Assembly (NCBI GenBank): GCA_021802745.1
Contig: JAJZRK010000204.1
Location: 1 to 5,783 of the forward strand
Length of the DNA: 5,783 nucleotides
Reading direction: 5' to 3'
Origin: a bacterium
Lineage (GTDB): Bacteria > Gemmatimonadota > Gemmatimonadetes > Gemmatimonadales > Gemmatimonadaceae
Below are positions 5,197 through 5,783 of this stretch, piece after piece. Position 1 is the stretch's first letter. Every line of letters starts with the position of its first letter. The notes below the pieces were generated by a model that searched no databases, had not been told where the DNA came from, and was given only the letters and a program-made list of their open reading frames with translations. The position numbers were made by a program, and so were the translations under genes.

Positions 5197-5783
5197 ATGC
5201 GCTCCCGAACGCTGCTGGCCGCGCTCATTGCGGTCGTCCTCGCTATCGCGAGCGCGGACGATCCATCGCCCGAGCACCCGTCGCCCTCGCCCGAGCACCC
5301 GTCGCCCTCGCCCGAGCACCCCGAGCACCCGTCGCCCTCGCCCGAGCCATCTCCATCGCCAGAGTCGCCCTCGCCGGAGCACCCGTCGCCCTCGCCCGAG
5401 CACCCCGAGCACCCGTCGCCCTCGCCCGAGCACCCCGAGCACCCGTCGCCCTCGCCCGAGCACCCCGAGCACCCGTCGCCCTCGCCGGAGCACCCGTCGC
5501 CCTCGCCGGAGCACCCCGAGCACCCGTCGCCCTCGCCCGAGCCATCTCCATCGCCAGAGTCGCCCTCGCCGGAGCACCCGTCGCCCTCGCCGGAGCACCC
5601 CGAGCACCCGTCGCCCGAGCACTCGCCGTCGCCGGAACACTCGCCGTCGCCGGAGCACTCGCCGTCGCCGGAGCACTCGCCGTCTCCCTCGCCCGAGTCG
5701 CCCTCGCCCTCGCCAGAGTCGCCCTCGCCCTCTCCGGATCACCCGTCTCCCTCGCCAGAGTCACCCTCGCCCTCGCCAGAGTC
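5197..5783 (+). CDS. Secreted Ser-Pro / Glu-His-Pro repeat protein (3' partial)
   Basis: The frame is open from the ATG at 5197 to the window end (195 full codons, no stop), so the C-terminus is not seen. Residues 1-20 are a clear signal peptide: MRSR, a hydrophobic core LLAALIAVVLAIA, and an ASA cleavage site before DD. All the rest is low complexity built from SPSP, PEHP, SPEH and SPES units, nearly only Ser, Pro, Glu and His. This resembles the shafts of hydroxyproline-rich wall glycoproteins of green algae and plants, where spaced Ser-Pro runs are hydroxylated and then carry arabinogalactan sugars. It could be a viral surface or secreted mimic of a wall protein, or a host gene if the window is an integrated virus. 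The repeat is in frame throughout and the codons vary (tcg/tct/tca, ccc/ccg/cca), so the protein is likely real. A globular domain may follow beyond the window. Confidence 0.75.
   Translation, partial: MRSRTLLAALIAVVLAIASADDPSPEHPSPSPEHPSPSPEHPEHPSPSPEPSPSPESPSPEHPSPSPEHPEHPSPSPEHPEHPSPSPEHPEHPSPSPEHPSPSPEHPEHPSPSPEPSPSPESPSPEHPSPSPEHPEHPSPEHSPSPEHSPSPEHSPSPEHSPSPSPESPSPSPESPSPSPDHPSPSPESPSPSPE
5266..5783 (+). repeat. Low-complexity Ser-Pro coding repeat array
   Basis: The array is built of variable units such as CACCCGTCGCCCTCGCCCGA and, from about 5617, the 18-base unit GAGCACTCGCCGTCGCCG. An 83-base block at 5314-5396 is repeated exactly at 5509-5591 (offset 195 bases, 65 codons), including the unusual codons CCATCTCCATCGCCA, so part of the array was copied recently. 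All shifts keep the reading frame. Confidence 0.85.

Noticed and set aside
5137..5764. Arg-rich minus-strand frames opposite the Ser-Pro array (repeats such as GRGRRVLGVLGRG and ARATGARGAR)
   Set aside because: They are the reverse reading of a low-complexity repeat; the plus frame has a signal peptide and a proper start context, the minus frames have neither.
5266..5783. CRISPR-like array
   Set aside because: The units vary in length, have no unique spacers and stay in one reading frame as Ser-Pro codons.
1..5783. tRNA, rRNA, insertion sequence or attachment site
   Set aside because: I saw no tRNA cloverleaf, rRNA motif, transposase or flanking repeats on either strand; inspection by eye could miss a short RNA gene.

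Overview
The window is GC-rich (about 70% in most hand-counted 60-base lines) and densely coding. It holds six intron-less protein genes on both strands, separated by gaps of 4 to 82 bases or overlapping at their ends. The gene set points to a large DNA virus of the Nucleocytoviricota (giant virus), or an endogenous copy of one in an algal genome. The strongest marker is the gene at 2882-3493, which has the conserved C-terminal block of the virus-specific minor capsid family I know as P11. A fibre with a self-cleaving S74 chaperone, a viral-type thioredoxin-like protein and a half-size EamA transporter fit the same picture. The last gene encodes a secreted Ser-Pro-rich protein like the hydroxyproline-rich wall proteins of green algae, so an algal host is plausible. 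I cannot name the virus.

Layout: (1) 1-2495 (+), the 3' part of a long fibre gene: short beta repeats, an inserted lower-GC domain, two copies of a fibre module, then an S74 intramolecular chaperone with a coiled-coil tail. (2) 2482-2835 (-), a 117-residue thioredoxin/glutaredoxin-like protein whose end overlaps the fibre gene tail to tail. (3) 2836-2881, a 46-base divergent promoter centred on the palindrome AAAATATTTT. (4) 2882-3493 (+), the P11-like capsid protein. (5) 3518-4642 (+), two tandem repeats joined to an expansin/RlpA-like double-psi beta-barrel. (6) 4647-5114 (-), a five-helix EamA/DMT half transporter, 4 bases from the end of the previous gene. (7) 5115-5196, a second divergent control region with an A-tract, a direct repeat and an 8-base inverted repeat. 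(8) 5197 to the window end (+), the signal peptide plus Ser-Pro/Glu-His-Pro repeat protein, which runs off the window.

How the genes may work together (inference): most look like late, particle- or surface-related functions. The fibre would bind the host, the CxxC protein could act in disulfide formation or redox control during assembly, P11 would be a capsid component, the beta-barrel protein may bind or loosen cell-wall polysaccharide, and the Ser-Pro protein resembles host wall glycoprotein. The three visible promoter regions each carry a short A/T-only island in otherwise GC-rich DNA, which is probably how the viral transcription machinery finds them.
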